Of a DNA stretch of 64,000 nucleotides, positions 1 to 11,592 are shown in pieces; positions within the stretch are counted from its first letter, which is position 1, and each line of letters opens with the position of its first letter. The notes under the pieces are model-generated. The model had not been told where the DNA came from. It was given only the letters and a program-made list of their open reading frames with translations, and searched no databases. The translations under genes and the position numbers were made by a program. The DNA lies in contig NZ_JADWYS010000001.1 in the NCBI RefSeq assembly GCF_015831345.1, positions 3,066,618-3,130,617 of the forward strand, written 5' to 3'. The DNA is from Caenimonas aquaedulcis (lineage in GTDB: Bacteria; Pseudomonadota; Gammaproteobacteria; Burkholderiales; Burkholderiaceae_C).

Positions 1-1623
1 ATGCCGCAGGCGGCGAGCGCGCACGACACCTTCTGGGACTTCGCCTCGCTCATGCCCGAGACGACGCACATGCTGATGTGGGCGATGTCCGACCGCGCGA
101 TCCCGCGCAGCTACCGGATGATGGAAGGCTTCGGCGTCCACACCTTCCGCTTCATCAACGCGCGCGGCGCCTCGCACTTCGTCAAGTTCCACTGGAAACC
201 CAAGCTGGGCAAGCACGGCCTCGCCTGGGACGAGGCGCAGAAGATCGCGGGCAAGGACGCGGACTTCCACCGGCGCGACCTGTGGGAGTCGATCGCGCAG
301 GGCAACTTCCCGGAGTGGGAGCTCGGCGTGCAGATCATTCCCGAGGACAAGGCGCAAAGCTTCGGCTTCGACCTGCTCGATGCGACCAAGCTCATTCCCG
401 AGGAGATGGTGCCCGTGACGATCGTGGGCCGCCTCGTGCTCAACCGCAACCCGGAGAATTTCTTCGCGGAGACCGAGCAGGTCGCCTTCCATCCCGGCCA
501 CGTGGTGCCGGGCATCGATTTCAGCAACGACCCGCTGCTGCAGGGCCGTCTCTTCTCCTATACGGATACGCAGCTCTCGCGCCTGGGCGGCCCGAACTTC
601 CACGAGCTGCCGATCAACCGGGGCGTGTGCCCCTTCCACAATTTCCAGCGCGACGGCATGCACCGCATGACGATCCCCCGGGGCCAGGTGTCGTACGAGC
701 CCAACTCGCTCGCGACCGGCTCCGAGTTCCGCGTCGACGGCGGGCAGCAGGGGTTCCAGAGCCATCCGGAGGAGATGGAGTCGCCCAAGATCCGTCGCCG
801 CAGCCCGAGCTTCGACGACCATTTCAGCCAAGCCACGCTGTTCTGGAACAGCCAGAGCCCGTCGGAGAAGGACCATATCGTCGCCGCGTTCCAGTTCGAA
901 TTGTCGAAAGTGGAGGTGCCGGCGATTCGCCAGCGTGTCGTCGACAACCTGGCGCATGTCGATGCGAAGCTCGCGCGCAAGGTCGCCGAGCCGCTGGGCA
1001 TCGGCCTGCCCGATGCCAAGGCTGCGGCCGGCCGCTCCGGCTTTCGCGACGTGCGCGTGAAACTGCCGATCGAAGCGTCGGCGCCGCTCAGCATGGAGAC
1101 GCCGGTCAACCCGAACGGCAACGGACCGGTGATCGCGACGCGCAAGGTCGCGGTGCTGGTGGCGGACGGCGTGGAAGTCGGCGCGATGCGCGCGATCATT
1201 TCGGCGCTGAACGACGCCGGCGCCAGCGCGAAGATCATCTCGTCGCGCCTGGGGAACGTCGCCACTTCGTCGGGCCAGCAGCTGGCCGTGGACCACACTT
1301 TCGCGAACATGCCCTCGGTCATGTTCGACGCGGTGCTGGTACCGGGCGGCGCGTCGCACGCGCAGGCGCTGGCGGCCAACGGCGACGCGGTGCATTTCGT
1401 GCTGGAGGCCTACAAGCATTGCAAGGCGATCTGCGTCATCGGCGAAGGCGCCGAGCTGCTTCGCACGCTGGGCGCCGTCGCGGACGGGTCGGCGGCCGTG
1501 CCCGGCGTGGTGATCGGCAGGAACGACCCACCGAGCCGGCCCCAGCTGGTGCAGGACTTCACCGCGGCGATCGCGAAGCACCGCCACTGGACCCGCCCGA
1601 ACGTGGACGCGGTTCCAGCCTGA
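1..1623 (+). CDS. katE: Large-subunit catalase (HPII/KatE type), 5'-truncated by window edge
   Basis: Haem catalase, clade 2: disproportionates hydrogen peroxide to water and oxygen in the cytoplasm. The visible 540 residues match E. coli HPII from the segment SAHDTFWD onward. The proximal haem ligand is Tyr187 in RLFSYTDTQ, and the [12 protein letters not shown] and FHPGHVVPG blocks are present. After about residue 380 comes the flavodoxin/DJ-1 (PfpI)-like C-terminal domain ([14 protein letters not shown]) found only in large catalases, and the protein ends PA like HPII. The distal catalytic His and Asn of the family lie upstream of the window, so the ATG at base 1 is an internal codon and roughly 150-200 residues are missing. 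Family assignment is secure; the true start is not visible. Confidence 0.95.
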   Translation: MPQAASAHDTFWDFASLMPETTHMLMWAMSDRAIPRSYRMMEGFGVHTFRFINARGASHFVKFHWKPKLGKHGLAWDEAQKIAGKDADFHRRDLWESIAQGNFPEWELGVQIIPEDKAQSFGFDLLDATKLIPEEMVPVTIVGRLVLNRNPENFFAETEQVAFHPGHVVPGIDFSNDPLLQGRLFSYTDTQLSRLGGPNFHELPINRGVCPFHNFQRDGMHRMTIPRGQVSYEPNSLATGSEFRVDGGQQGFQSHPEEMESPKIRRRSPSFDDHFSQATLFWNSQSPSEKDHIVAAFQFELSKVEVPAIRQRVVDNLAHVDAKLARKVAEPLGIGLPDAKAAAGRSGFRDVRVKLPIEASAPLSMETPVNPNGNGPVIATRKVAVLVADGVEVGAMRAIISALNDAGASAKIISSRLGNVATSSGQQLAVDHTFANMPSVMFDAVLVPGGASHAQALAANGDAVHFVLEAYKHCKAICVIGEGAELLRTLGAVADGSAAVPGVVIGRNDPPSRPQLVQDFTAAIAKHRHWTRPNVDAVPA

Positions 1624-1683
1624 ACGCGAGAGCCAGCGGACGCGCAAGGCGCACAATGGGGCTGCCCCATTCCCGAGACCGCG

Positions 1684-2415
1684 ATGTCCGTTGTCCATGC
1701 CACGAGGCAAAACCACCTGCTCGCAGCGTTTCCGACCGCTGAATACGAGCGCCTGTCTCCCGGGCTGGAGCTGGTGCCGATGGTGCTCGGTCAAGTGCTG
1801 AGCGAGTCCGGGGGCGTCATGCAGCACGTGTATTTCCCCACGACCTGCATCGTCTCCCTTCTCTATGTGCTGGAGGACGGCTCCTCGGCGGAAATCGGCG
1901 TCGTGGGCAACGAGGGCATCGTGGGCATTTCCCTGTTCATGGGCGGCCAGACCACGCCCAGCCGCGCCGTGGTGCGCAGCGCCGGCCACGCCTACCGCCT
2001 GAAGGCCAGCCTGCTGCAGCAGGAGTTCAACCGCGCGGGCCCCGTGATGCATATCCTCCTGCGCTACACGCAGTCGCTCATCACGCAGATGACGCAGACG
2101 GCCGTGTGCAACCGCCACCATTCGGTCGAACAGCAGCTGTGCCGCGCGCTGCTGGTGAGCCTGGACCGCATGTCCGGCAACTCGCTGACCATGACGCAGG
2201 AGCTGATCGCCAGCCTGCTGGGCGTGCGGCGCGAGGGCGTCACCGAGGCGGCGGGCCACCTGCAGCGCCTGGGCCTGATCCGATACAGCCGCGGCCACAT
2301 CGACGTGCTCGATCGCGCCGGCCTGGAAAAGGCGGTGTGCGAGTGCTACGGGGTGGTCAGGACGGAGTACCAGCGGCTCATGTCCGACATTCCCCGCATC
2401 GACCCGACCGCCTGA
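1684..2415 (+). CDS. Crp/Fnr family transcriptional regulator
   Basis: 243-residue DNA-binding regulator. Residues ~20-135 form a cyclic-nucleotide-binding-like beta-roll (HVYFPTTCIVSLLYVLEDG, GNEGIVGISLFMGG). Residues ~150-225 form the winged helix (TMTQELIASLLGVRREGVTE as recognition region, then LIRYSRGHIDVLD). There are no N-terminal Fe-S cysteines as in FNR, so oxygen sensing by a cluster is unlikely; the effector is unknown. The gene starts 60 bp after the catalase and precedes the signalling operon on the same strand, so it may regulate either, which is inference. The start is the first in-frame ATG; no strong ribosome binding site is visible. Confidence 0.88.
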   Translation: MSVVHATRQNHLLAAFPTAEYERLSPGLELVPMVLGQVLSESGGVMQHVYFPTTCIVSLLYVLEDGSSAEIGVVGNEGIVGISLFMGGQTTPSRAVVRSAGHAYRLKASLLQQEFNRAGPVMHILLRYTQSLITQMTQTAVCNRHHSVEQQLCRALLVSLDRMSGNSLTMTQELIASLLGVRREGVTEAAGHLQRLGLIRYSRGHIDVLDRAGLEKAVCECYGVVRTEYQRLMSDIPRIDPTA

Positions 2416-2440
2416 CACGAGATATACCGGGCGCTATGTT

Positions 2441-2462
2441 CCCTGGCGTACATACACCAGGG
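2441..2462 (+). other. Short hairpin between the Crp/Fnr gene and the kinase operon
   Basis: Arms CCCTGG (2441-2446) and CCAGGG (2457-2462) enclose a 10-nt loop. No T-tract follows, so it is not a convincing terminator; it could be an operator half-site pair or chance. Confidence 0.25.
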
Positions 2463-2502
2463 GGTGCCGGGCTTAGGGTGGGTTGCTACTTCCCACGTCC
2501 CG

Positions 2503-4217
<1,715 letters not shown>

Positions 4218-4221
<4 letters not shown>

Positions 4222-5054
4222 TCCACGCAGACACCGCCATGCTGGGCGCCCGCATCCTCATCGTCGACGACCAGCAGGCGAACGTGAGCCTGCTCGAGGA
4301 GATGCTTTCCCAGGCGGGCTACACGAACGTAAGCTCGACCCTCGATCCGCTCGCGGTGTCCGCGTTGCACCGCAGGCACGACTACGACCTCATCCTGCTG
4401 GACCTGCACATGCCGGCGATGGACGGCTTCCAGGTGATCGAGGCGCTCAAGACCAACGAGCGCGACGCGTGGCTGCCGGTGCTGGTCATCACCGCCCAGC
4501 CCGGCCACAAGCTGCGGGCGCTGCAGGCGGGCGCGCGGGACTTCGTGAGCAAGCCCTTCGACCTGCTGGAGGTGCTCACGCGCATCCGCAACATGCTGGA
4601 GGTGCGCCTCCTCTATCGCCGCATGCAGGACCACAACGCCGTGCTGGACGCGATGGTGCGCGAGCGCACCGCCGAACTGCGCGAGAGCGAGGCCCGCTAC
4701 CGGAGCCTCACCGAGCTCGCGTCCGACTGGTACTGGGAACAGGACGAGGACGGGGTGTTCACCAAGGTCTCGGGGCCCGTGCTCGAGATGCTGGGGATCC
4801 GCGTCGACGGGGCGGGCGAGCCGGCCGATTCGACCGCCGCCTCGGGTTGGGACGAGACCGAGCGCAGCGCCCTGCAGAGCGCGATCGAGGCGCGGCAGCC
4901 CTTCCTGGACTTCATCTTCAGCCGCGTCAATCCGGACGGCTCGCGCCAACGCTTCCGGGTGAGCGGCGAACCCATGTTCGGGCGCGCTTGCCAGTTCCTG
5001 GGCTACCGGGGCATCGGCGTCGAGATCTCGCGCGACACCGAAGGGACGTGCTGA
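4218..5054 (+). CDS. Response regulator with C-terminal PAS domain
   Basis: 278 residues. The N-terminal receiver has the acidic pair in ILIVDDQQA, phospho-acceptor Asp62 in LILLDLHMPAMDG and the conserved Lys in FVSKPFD. A short coiled linker (ML..MVRERTAELRESEARYRSL) leads into a PAS-like domain (ASDWYWEQDEDGVFTKVSG). There is no DNA-binding or enzymatic output domain, so it probably acts by protein contact inside this operon. It overlaps the kinase upstream by 4 bp and the next gene by 1 bp. The likely phosphodonors are the two kinases of the cluster, which is inference from context. Confidence 0.87.
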
Positions 5055-5515
5055 TGGCAGAGCCTTCTCCCCACCTCGCGCGACCGGCCGCCGCGGCCCC
5101 GGCCCGCGCGCCGACGCCCCCGCTGCTGCGGCTGGCGGCCGACGGCGCGCGCCCGGGCCAGGTCGCGGACGCCGCGGTGCGCGAATGGAACTACGTGCAC
5201 GGCGCGCTGTCGCCGCTCATCGGGCAGCGCGGTGCGGCATCCCTCTTTCGCCGGGTGCTGCACCTGGCGCGCGCCGACCGGCCCTGGCTGGATGCGGCCT
5301 ACCTCGGCAACTCCGGGCCCGGCGACTTCGCGAGCTTCCACGCCGCGCTGTCGCGCCAGGAGAGCCTCATCGCCGCCGGCGCCCACGACGAGATGCTGCG
5401 CGCATTGCGCGGCCTGCTGGCCAACCTCATTGGACTTTCATTGACCGACCGACTCCTCCCCGCCACTTCCTCTTCCCCCTCCGCCGGCCCGGCCGTGCAG
5501 GACGCTTCGCCATGA
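5054..5515 (+). CDS. Unrecognised 153-residue protein in KaiC-like operon
   Basis: No family recognised. A Pro/Ala-rich N-terminus of about 35 residues leads to a likely helical domain (residues ~40-130) with SPLIGQRGAASLFRRVLHLA and LANLIGLSLTDRLL, then a Ser/Pro-rich tail. The start ATG overlaps the previous stop (TGATG) and its stop overlaps the KaiC-like start (ATGA), so it is embedded in a translationally coupled unit. The position between a response regulator and a KaiC-like ATPase suggests an adaptor role, which is inference only. Confidence 0.6.
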   Translation: MAEPSPHLARPAAAAPARAPTPPLLRLAADGARPGQVADAAVREWNYVHGALSPLIGQRGAASLFRRVLHLARADRPWLDAAYLGNSGPGDFASFHAALSRQESLIAAGAHDEMLRALRGLLANLIGLSLTDRLLPATSSSPSAGPAVQDASP

Positions 5516-6994
5516 ACACGCACAAGGCCACCATCACCCGGCTCGCCACCGGCGTCCCGGGCCTGGACGAGGTGCTCGGCGGCGGTCTGCCCGAGTTCTC
5601 CTTCAACGTCATCGCCGGCTCGCCCGGCTGCGGCAAGACGACGCTCGCGCACCAGATCATGTTCGCGCTGGCCTCGCCGCGCTGCCCCGCCCTCTATTTC
5701 ACCGTGCTCGGCGAGCCGCCGCTGAAGATGCTGCGCTACCAGCAGCAATTCGGCTTTTTCGACCCGGCCCGTGTCAACGACTGCGTGCACTTCATCAGCC
5801 TGTCCGAGGAAACGGCATCCGGCGACCTGTCGAAGGTGCTTGCGCGCATCGTCGCCGAAGTGGAAGCCTACGGGCCCCGGCTGGTGTTCGTGGACTCGTT
5901 CCGCTCGGTCGTGCTCGCGGGCAGCGGCGAGTCGTTCATCACGCTGCAGGAGTTCGTGCAGCAGCTCGGCATCCTCATGACGAACTGGCAGGCGACGACG
6001 TTCCTCATCGGCGAATACTTCACCGACACCGAGCCCAACCCCGTGTTCACCGTGGCCGACGGCCTCATCTGGCTGCGCCAGAGCGTGCAGCGCAACTCCA
6101 TCGTACGCAAGATGGAGATCATGAAGATGCGCGGGCAGGGGACGCTCGCGGGGCTGCACACCTTCCGCATCGGCGAGGACGGCATCCGCGTGTTCCCGCC
6201 GCCGCAACTGGCGGTGGCGCAGGACCTGGGTCCGCCCGCGCCGGCAGTCCAGGAGCGGCTGCGCATGGGCGTCGATGGCCTGGACGAGATGATGGGCGGC
6301 GGCCTGCCGCGCGGCTACTCGCTGCTGGTCGCCGGCCCCACGGGTGCGGGCAAGAGCATCATGGCCTCCGCATTCCTGGTGCAGGGTGCGCGCGACGGGC
6401 AAACGGGCGTCATCGCGGCGTTCGAGCAGCGTCCCGACCGCTCGCGCGGGCATGAACTGGCGGAACTGATCGCGGCAGGCCGCGTGGGGGTGGTGGACGC
6501 GCGGGCGCCGGGCCTGTCGGTCGACGAGATCGCCACGCTGCTCATCGCCGAGATCTGCCGCCTGGGCGCCAAGCGCGTCGTCATCGATTCGCTCTCGGGC
6601 TTCGAGCTGGCGCTGGCCCCTACGTTCCGCGAGGACTTCCGCGAATCGCTGTCGCGCCTCGTGTCGGCGCTCGCGGGCACCGGCGCCACGGTACTCGACG
6701 TCGGAGCTGGAGGATCGCTACGGCGACCTGCGCTTCAGCCCGTACGGCACGGCGTTCCTCACCGACGCCATCATCGTGCAGCGCTACATCGAGGTGGAGG
6801 GTGGCCTGCGCCGCGTCATGGCGGTCGCCAAGGTGCGCGGCAGCGCGCATTCCAGCGAGCTGCGCCAGTTCGAGATCGACGACGGCGGCATCCGCATCGG
6901 GAGCAAGCTCGAAGGCTACGAGGGCTTGCTGAGCGGCAGGCCGACGCGGCGCGCCCCGGTACGCACGGAACTCACCGGCCACGGCGATGGCTGA
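5512..6994 (+). pseudogene. KaiC/RAD55-like double-domain ATPase, frameshifted near base 6700
   Basis: Two RecA-like domains in tandem, as in KaiC-family signalling ATPases. Domain 1 has Walker A AGSPGCGKTT and Walker B RLVFVDSF; domain 2 has Walker A AGPTGAGKSI and Walker B KRVVIDSL. The reading frame matches the family to GTGATVL at ~6696. It then continues in the next frame from TCG at 6701 (SELEDRYGDLRFSPYGTAF...VQRYIEVEGGLRRVMAV...KVRGSAHS) to the stop at 6992-6994. The junction fits loss of 2 bases (ctc-gacg where family members would encode VL-x-T). The unshifted frame stays open past 7 kb with nonsense residues. This may be a real inactivating mutation, a recoding site or a sequence error. 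It overlaps its neighbours by 4 and 8 bp. Confidence 0.8.
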
Positions 6995-8126
6995 CCTCGT
7001 GGACAGCGGCGTTCCCCACGCGCCGGGCGCCGACCCGGCCGTCACGGACGTCGCCGACGCGCAGCGGGTGCTCGCGGGCCTCCAGGCACAGGGCGACGCC
7101 GTGCGCGCGCAGCTCGCGGCGCTGCGCCAGGACCTCGCGCAGGTCGAAGGCGAGATCGCGGCCGCGCCGGTCACGCAGCTGCGCGAGGCGAACGAACAGC
7201 TCGTGCTGGCCGCCATGCGGGCGGAAGCCATCGCGGACAGCGCGACGGACCGGCTGGGCCGCCTCACCGAATCGGCAACCAGGACGCCGCCGGCCCGGTA
7301 CCTCGAGGACGCGCGCGAACTGCTCGACCTGCGGGAGGCCAACGAACGCCTGGTCGTGGCGGCGCTCGAATCGCAGCAGCTTGAGTCCACGGCCCTGGAG
7401 GCGCAGCGCCGGCAGGTGTCCTTCCTGGCGACCGTCGCGCACGAGCTGCGCAACCCGCTGATGCCCTTGCGCCTGGCGGCGCAGATGCTGGATCGCGCCC
7501 GCGCGGACGAAGCCGCGCATGCGAAGCTGCAGGCGACCATCAAGGGCCAGGTCGCCCAGATGACGCGGCTCATCGGCGACCTGCTGGACGGCTCGCGTAT
7601 CAGCACCGGCAAGTTCCGGCTGGAACGCACGCTGGTGGACCTCGGCGACATCCTGGACCGCGCGGTGGAGACCTGCCTGCCCGGCATGGACCTGCGGCAC
7701 CACCGCTTCACGCGTGAAGTGCAGGGCGGCCGCATGCCGGTGCTGGCCGACACGGTGCGCCTGGTGCAGGTGTTCGGCAACCTGCTGGAAAATTCCTCCA
7801 AGTACACGCGCGAAGGCGGGCGGATCTCGCTGAGCGCGGTCGCGGGGCCGCGCACGGTGGTCGTCACCATCGCGGACAACGGCATCGGCATCACGCCGGC
7901 GGCGTTGCCGCACGTCTTCGACATGTTCGTGCGCGACGCGCATGCGTCGGAGGTGAACGAAGGCCTGGGCATCGGCCTGGCCGTCGTGCGGGAACTGGTG
8001 CGCGCGCACGAGGGCACCGTGGTGGCGGCCAGCCGCGGCAAGGACCTCGGCAGCGAGTTCACGGTGACCTTGCCGCTCGGCGCGATCACCGCGGCCGCGG
8101 GCGCCGCCGCACCGCAGCCGGCGTAG
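6987..8126 (+). CDS. Sensor histidine kinase with N-terminal coiled coil
   Basis: 379 residues, soluble. Residues ~25-140 are Ala/Leu/Gln-rich heptad sequence (AQRVLAGLQAQGDAVRAQLA, LREANERLVVAALESQQLE) predicted as coiled coil. HisKA follows with His152 in FLATVAHELRNPLMPLR. The HATPase has N box NLLENSSKYT, G1 ADNGIGITP and G2 GLGIGLAVVREL. No transmembrane segment and no receiver. The start ATG at 6987 overlaps the end of the KaiC-like gene, so it is the last gene of the operon. Such kinases accompany KaiC-like ATPases in other proteobacteria; that it reads the state of the ATPase is inference. Confidence 0.88.
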   Translation: MADLVDSGVPHAPGADPAVTDVADAQRVLAGLQAQGDAVRAQLAALRQDLAQVEGEIAAAPVTQLREANEQLVLAAMRAEAIADSATDRLGRLTESATRTPPARYLEDARELLDLREANERLVVAALESQQLESTALEAQRRQVSFLATVAHELRNPLMPLRLAAQMLDRARADEAAHAKLQATIKGQVAQMTRLIGDLLDGSRISTGKFRLERTLVDLGDILDRAVETCLPGMDLRHHRFTREVQGGRMPVLADTVRLVQVFGNLLENSSKYTREGGRISLSAVAGPRTVVVTIADNGIGITPAALPHVFDMFVRDAHASEVNEGLGIGLAVVRELVRAHEGTVVAASRGKDLGSEFTVTLPLGAITAAAGAAAPQPA

Positions 8127-8251
8127 GACAACGCGCCGCATCGGGGCCTAAGCGCGGCAGCGCACAGATCAGCCAGCGCGGGGCGCGCACCGTGTCCGGA
8201 GGATGGGGCGCGCAACCCGCGCGCTGCCTCCCCCAAATTTGCGGGACAAAA

Positions 8252-10240
8252 ATGAACAGACTCCAGAGCATCCGGCCGTGGCTCGCGGCAATAGTGGTCG
8301 GCGCTCTCGTGGCCTGCGGCGGCGGGGGCCGTGACCCGATCCTCGGTTTCGACGGAACGTCGGTCCCGCCCACGCCCGTCGTGCCGGTGGTGCCGCCAGG
8401 AACGCCGGCACCGCCGACCGTCACGGCCGTCGCACCGGTGAACAACGCCACGGGCGTCGCCACCAACAACACGGTGATCACCGCGGCCTTCAGCGAGGCG
8501 ATGTCGCCCCTGCCCGTCGGCGGCTTCACCGTCACCTGCGCGGCGCCCTGCGCCAACGCGGCAGGCACGTTCGCGCTGGACGGCACCGCCCGCATCGCCA
8601 CGTTCACCCTCGCTCCCGGAAGCAGCCTCGCCGCCGCGACCACCTACACCGGAACGATCACCGGCGCGAAGAGCCTGGCCACCGGCCTGGCCATCGCCGG
8701 TCCCTTCGTCTGGACCTTCAGCACCGGCGTCGCGCCCGACCTGACGCGGCCCCGCGTGACCCTGACCGTGCCGCCGACGACGTCGCCGGGCCCGACCACG
8801 GGCGTCGCGACCAACACCGCGATCACCGCCGTGTTCACCGAAGACATGGCGCCGGCCACGATTTCCGCGGCGAGCTTCACCGTCGGTTGCGCGGCGCCCT
8901 GCGTCGCACCCGCGGGCACCGTCTCGTATGGGGTGGCGAGCCGCACCGCCGTCTTCCTGCCCGCCGCCGTGCTGGCCGCGAACACGACGTACAACGTGAC
9001 CATCACGACGGCGGCCACCGACCTCGCGGGCAACGCGCTCGCCGGCAACCAGGCCGCCCTGCCCGCCGCGAGCAACTACCTGTGGTCGTTCACCACGGCC
9101 GCGGCGCCCGCGCCCGCGGGCAACGTCACGGTGCAGTCGACGAATCCGTCGAACGGCGCCTCCTCCGTGTGCCCCGACGCCACCATCAACGCGACCTTCA
9201 GCGTGCCCTCGGGCCTGCAGGTCGACCCGGGCACCATCAACTCGGGCGTCTTCACCGTCACCGGCGGCGCACCCGTGGTGGCCTCTTCCGTCGCGCTGGA
9301 CAACGCCACCGGACGCATCGCGACCTTCACGCCGCTCGCGCCGCTGACCGTGGGCACGACCTACACCGCGAAGATCAAGGGCGGCGCCGCGGGCGTCGCG
9401 GATCTCGCCGTGCCGGCCAACACCATGCTGGCCGATTCGAGCTGGACCTTCACCGTCGCGAGCTGTGTCATCCCCCCGGTGCCGCCCACCATCGCGCTGG
9501 GCTCGGCGTCGCTCTTCGGCGCCTTCGGCGGCTCGGCCGGCGTCACCAGCCAGGGCCTCAACACCGTCATCAACGGCAACATCGGCACCACCGCGGTGTC
9601 CACCGCGGTCACCGGCTTCCATGACGCCGGCCCGGGCTGCACCTACACCGAGACGCCCCTGAATGTCGGCACGGTGAACGGCCTGATCTACACGGCGGCG
9701 CCGCCGCCGACCGTCGGGTGCCCGAACGAAGGCACGGCGACCACGTTCTCCATCGCGACCCAGGCGCGTGCCGACGCCTTGAAGGCCTACAACGCGCTCG
9801 CCGCGATGCCGGGCGGGCCGGACCCGGGCGCGGGCAACCTCGCCAACAAGACGCTCGCCCCGGGCGTGTACACCGCGGCCGCCGGCAGCTTCAAGATCGA
9901 GGGCGGCAACCTGACGCTCGATGCGCAGGGCAACGCCAACGCCGTGTGGGTGTTCCAGATGGCGACGACGCTCACCGTGGGCGGCCCCGGCGCGGCGTTC
10001 CCGTCGAGCGTCATCCTCACCAACGGCGCGCAGGCCAAGAACGTGTTCTGGCAGGTCGGCAGCGCCGCGACGATCAACGCCGCGGGCGGCGGGACGATGG
10101 TGGGCACCGTCATCGCGCAATCCGGCGCGGCGATTTCCACGCCGGGCAATGCCGCGATCGTGCGCATCAACGGCCGCGTGCTGTCGCTGGGCGCCTCGGT
10201 CACGATGGTCAACACCGTCATCAACGTGCCGGCGCCATGA
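8252..10240 (+). CDS. Lipoprotein with bacterial Ig-like (SbsA type) repeats and DUF3494 ice-binding domain
   Basis: 662 residues starting at ATG 8252, chosen because it gives a signal peptide with lipobox LVAC (residues ~9-24). Three ~110-residue Ig-like repeats follow a Pro-rich linker. Each has a VAPVNNATGVATNNTVITAA-like opening, a FTVTCAAPC-type strand and an ATTYTGTI or NTTYNVTI strand, and ends W.F.. The C-terminal ~220 residues (IALGSASLFGAFGGSAGVTS... NVFWQVGSAATIN...) match the DUF3494 ice-binding beta-solenoid family. It is probably outer-membrane or surface exposed. DUF3494 members include true ice-binding proteins but also adhesin-like proteins, so antifreeze activity is not established. 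The OmpA gene starts 31 bp downstream. Confidence 0.85.
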   Translation: MNRLQSIRPWLAAIVVGALVACGGGGRDPILGFDGTSVPPTPVVPVVPPGTPAPPTVTAVAPVNNATGVATNNTVITAAFSEAMSPLPVGGFTVTCAAPCANAAGTFALDGTARIATFTLAPGSSLAAATTYTGTITGAKSLATGLAIAGPFVWTFSTGVAPDLTRPRVTLTVPPTTSPGPTTGVATNTAITAVFTEDMAPATISAASFTVGCAAPCVAPAGTVSYGVASRTAVFLPAAVLAANTTYNVTITTAATDLAGNALAGNQAALPAASNYLWSFTTAAAPAPAGNVTVQSTNPSNGASSVCPDATINATFSVPSGLQVDPGTINSGVFTVTGGAPVVASSVALDNATGRIATFTPLAPLTVGTTYTAKIKGGAAGVADLAVPANTMLADSSWTFTVASCVIPPVPPTIALGSASLFGAFGGSAGVTSQGLNTVINGNIGTTAVSTAVTGFHDAGPGCTYTETPLNVGTVNGLIYTAAPPPTVGCPNEGTATTFSIATQARADALKAYNALAAMPGGPDPGAGNLANKTLAPGVYTAAAGSFKIEGGNLTLDAQGNANAVWVFQMATTLTVGGPGAAFPSSVILTNGAQAKNVFWQVGSAATINAAGGGTMVGTVIAQSGAAISTPGNAAIVRINGRVLSLGASVTMVNTVINVPAP

Positions 10241-10271
10241 GCGCGCACCTACACAGCACCCGAAAGCAACC

Positions 10272-11423
10272 ATGACACTGAATCCCACTTCACGCGTGCT
10301 GGGCCTGGCGCTCCTCGCGGTTTGCGGCGGCGCCTCGGCGCAGCCCCTGGACAGCGGCTGGTACGCCGGCGGCAGCGCCGGGCGCTCCGCCGCGACCATC
10401 GACGACACGCGCATCCGCGGCGGCCTCGCGGGGCAGGGCCTCGGCACCACGTCCATCGACGATCGCGACCGCTCCAACGGCTACAAACTTTTCGGCGGCT
10501 ACCAGTTCTCGCCCTATATCGGCGTGGAAGCGGGGCTGGTCGACCTCGGCCGCTTCGGCTACACGGCGCAAACGACGCCCGCGGGCAGCCTGAACGGCGA
10601 CATCCGCGTGCGCGGCATGAACCTCGACCTGGTCGGGACACTGCCCCTGTTCGGCAGGCTGTCGGCCCTCGGCCGCGTCGGCGTCGCCTCGCTTCGCAGC
10701 AGCGACGGCTTCAGCGCGACGGGCGCGGCCCGCGTGCCTTACGCCAATGCGAACCCCAGTCAGCGCAGCGCCAACCTCAAGCTCGGCGCGGGCCTCTCCT
10801 ATGCCGTCACGGACGCGCTGTCGGTGCGGCTCGAAGGCGAGCGCTACCGCCTGAAGGACGCCGTGGGCAACACGGGCCATGCGGATCTCCTGTCCGTCGG
10901 CCTGGTCTACCGCTTCGGCGTGCGACCGCCACCGCCGCGCATGGCGGAAGCGCCAGTCGTCGTCGCGGCGGCACCGCCTCCCGCAGCGGCGCCGATGCCG
11001 CCGCCACCGCCACCGCCCGCACCGCCGCCCGCACCCGCGGCGCCGATGCGCGTGTCGCTGTCCGCGGATTCGCTGTTCGACTTCGACAAGTCGGTGGTGA
11101 AACCCGAGGGACGCGCTGCGCTCGACAAGCTCGCAGCCGATTTGCGCGGCGTGCGTTACGACGCGATCGCGGTGACGGGCCACACCGACCGCTTCGGCTC
11201 GCATGCCTACAACATGAAGTTGTCGCAGCGACGTGCCGAGGCCGTGGCCGACTACCTGGTGAAGGCCGGCATCGCCGCCGGCTCGATCAGCGCGAAGGGC
11301 GTCGATGGGGACAACCCCGTGACGCAGCCCGGCGCGTGCAAGGGCAACAAGCCGACGCCTGCCGTGGTGGCGTGCCTGCAGCCGGATCGCCGCGTCGACG
11401 TGGAAGTGACCGGCTCGCGCTGA
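10272..11423 (+). CDS. OmpA family outer-membrane protein
   Basis: 383 residues. The signal peptide ends GGASAQ. A beta-barrel of the OmpA-like OMP_b-brl type follows (GWYAGGSAGRS; LFGGYQFSPYIGVEAGLVDLG; VYRFGV). A Pro/Ala-rich linker at residues ~215-260 leads to a periplasmic OmpA/MotB peptidoglycan-binding domain (SLFDFDKSVVKPEG, VTGHTDRFGSHAYNMKLSQR, RRVDVEV). A Cys pair near the C-terminus (GACKGN, VACLQPD) may form a disulfide, as in other betaproteobacterial OmpA proteins. The gene lies 31 bp after the ice-binding-domain lipoprotein and is probably cotranscribed with it. Confidence 0.92.
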   Translation: MTLNPTSRVLGLALLAVCGGASAQPLDSGWYAGGSAGRSAATIDDTRIRGGLAGQGLGTTSIDDRDRSNGYKLFGGYQFSPYIGVEAGLVDLGRFGYTAQTTPAGSLNGDIRVRGMNLDLVGTLPLFGRLSALGRVGVASLRSSDGFSATGAARVPYANANPSQRSANLKLGAGLSYAVTDALSVRLEGERYRLKDAVGNTGHADLLSVGLVYRFGVRPPPPRMAEAPVVVAAAPPPAAAPMPPPPPPPAPPPAPAAPMRVSLSADSLFDFDKSVVKPEGRAALDKLAADLRGVRYDAIAVTGHTDRFGSHAYNMKLSQRRAEAVADYLVKAGIAAGSISAKGVDGDNPVTQPGACKGNKPTPAVVACLQPDRRVDVEVTGSR

Positions 11424-11592
11424 CCCTGCGCTCGCGCATGAGGGCGCGCCGTCCTACGCCACCGCCCCGCCATGGGTGCGGCAACGCACAGACCGCGTCC
11501 TTATGCACGAGCATCCTGCAAGGGTTGACTTCGTCATCCGTCCTGGTGAGTTCTTGCCGGGCTGTTCAAAAAGCTACCTGGAGATATTCACC

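Noticed and set aside
6620..10477. A 1285-codon open frame on the minus strand
   Set aside because: It lies antisense to the kinase, ice-binding and OmpA genes, is Arg/Ala/Gly-rich without motifs, and is the usual result of GC-rich third positions.
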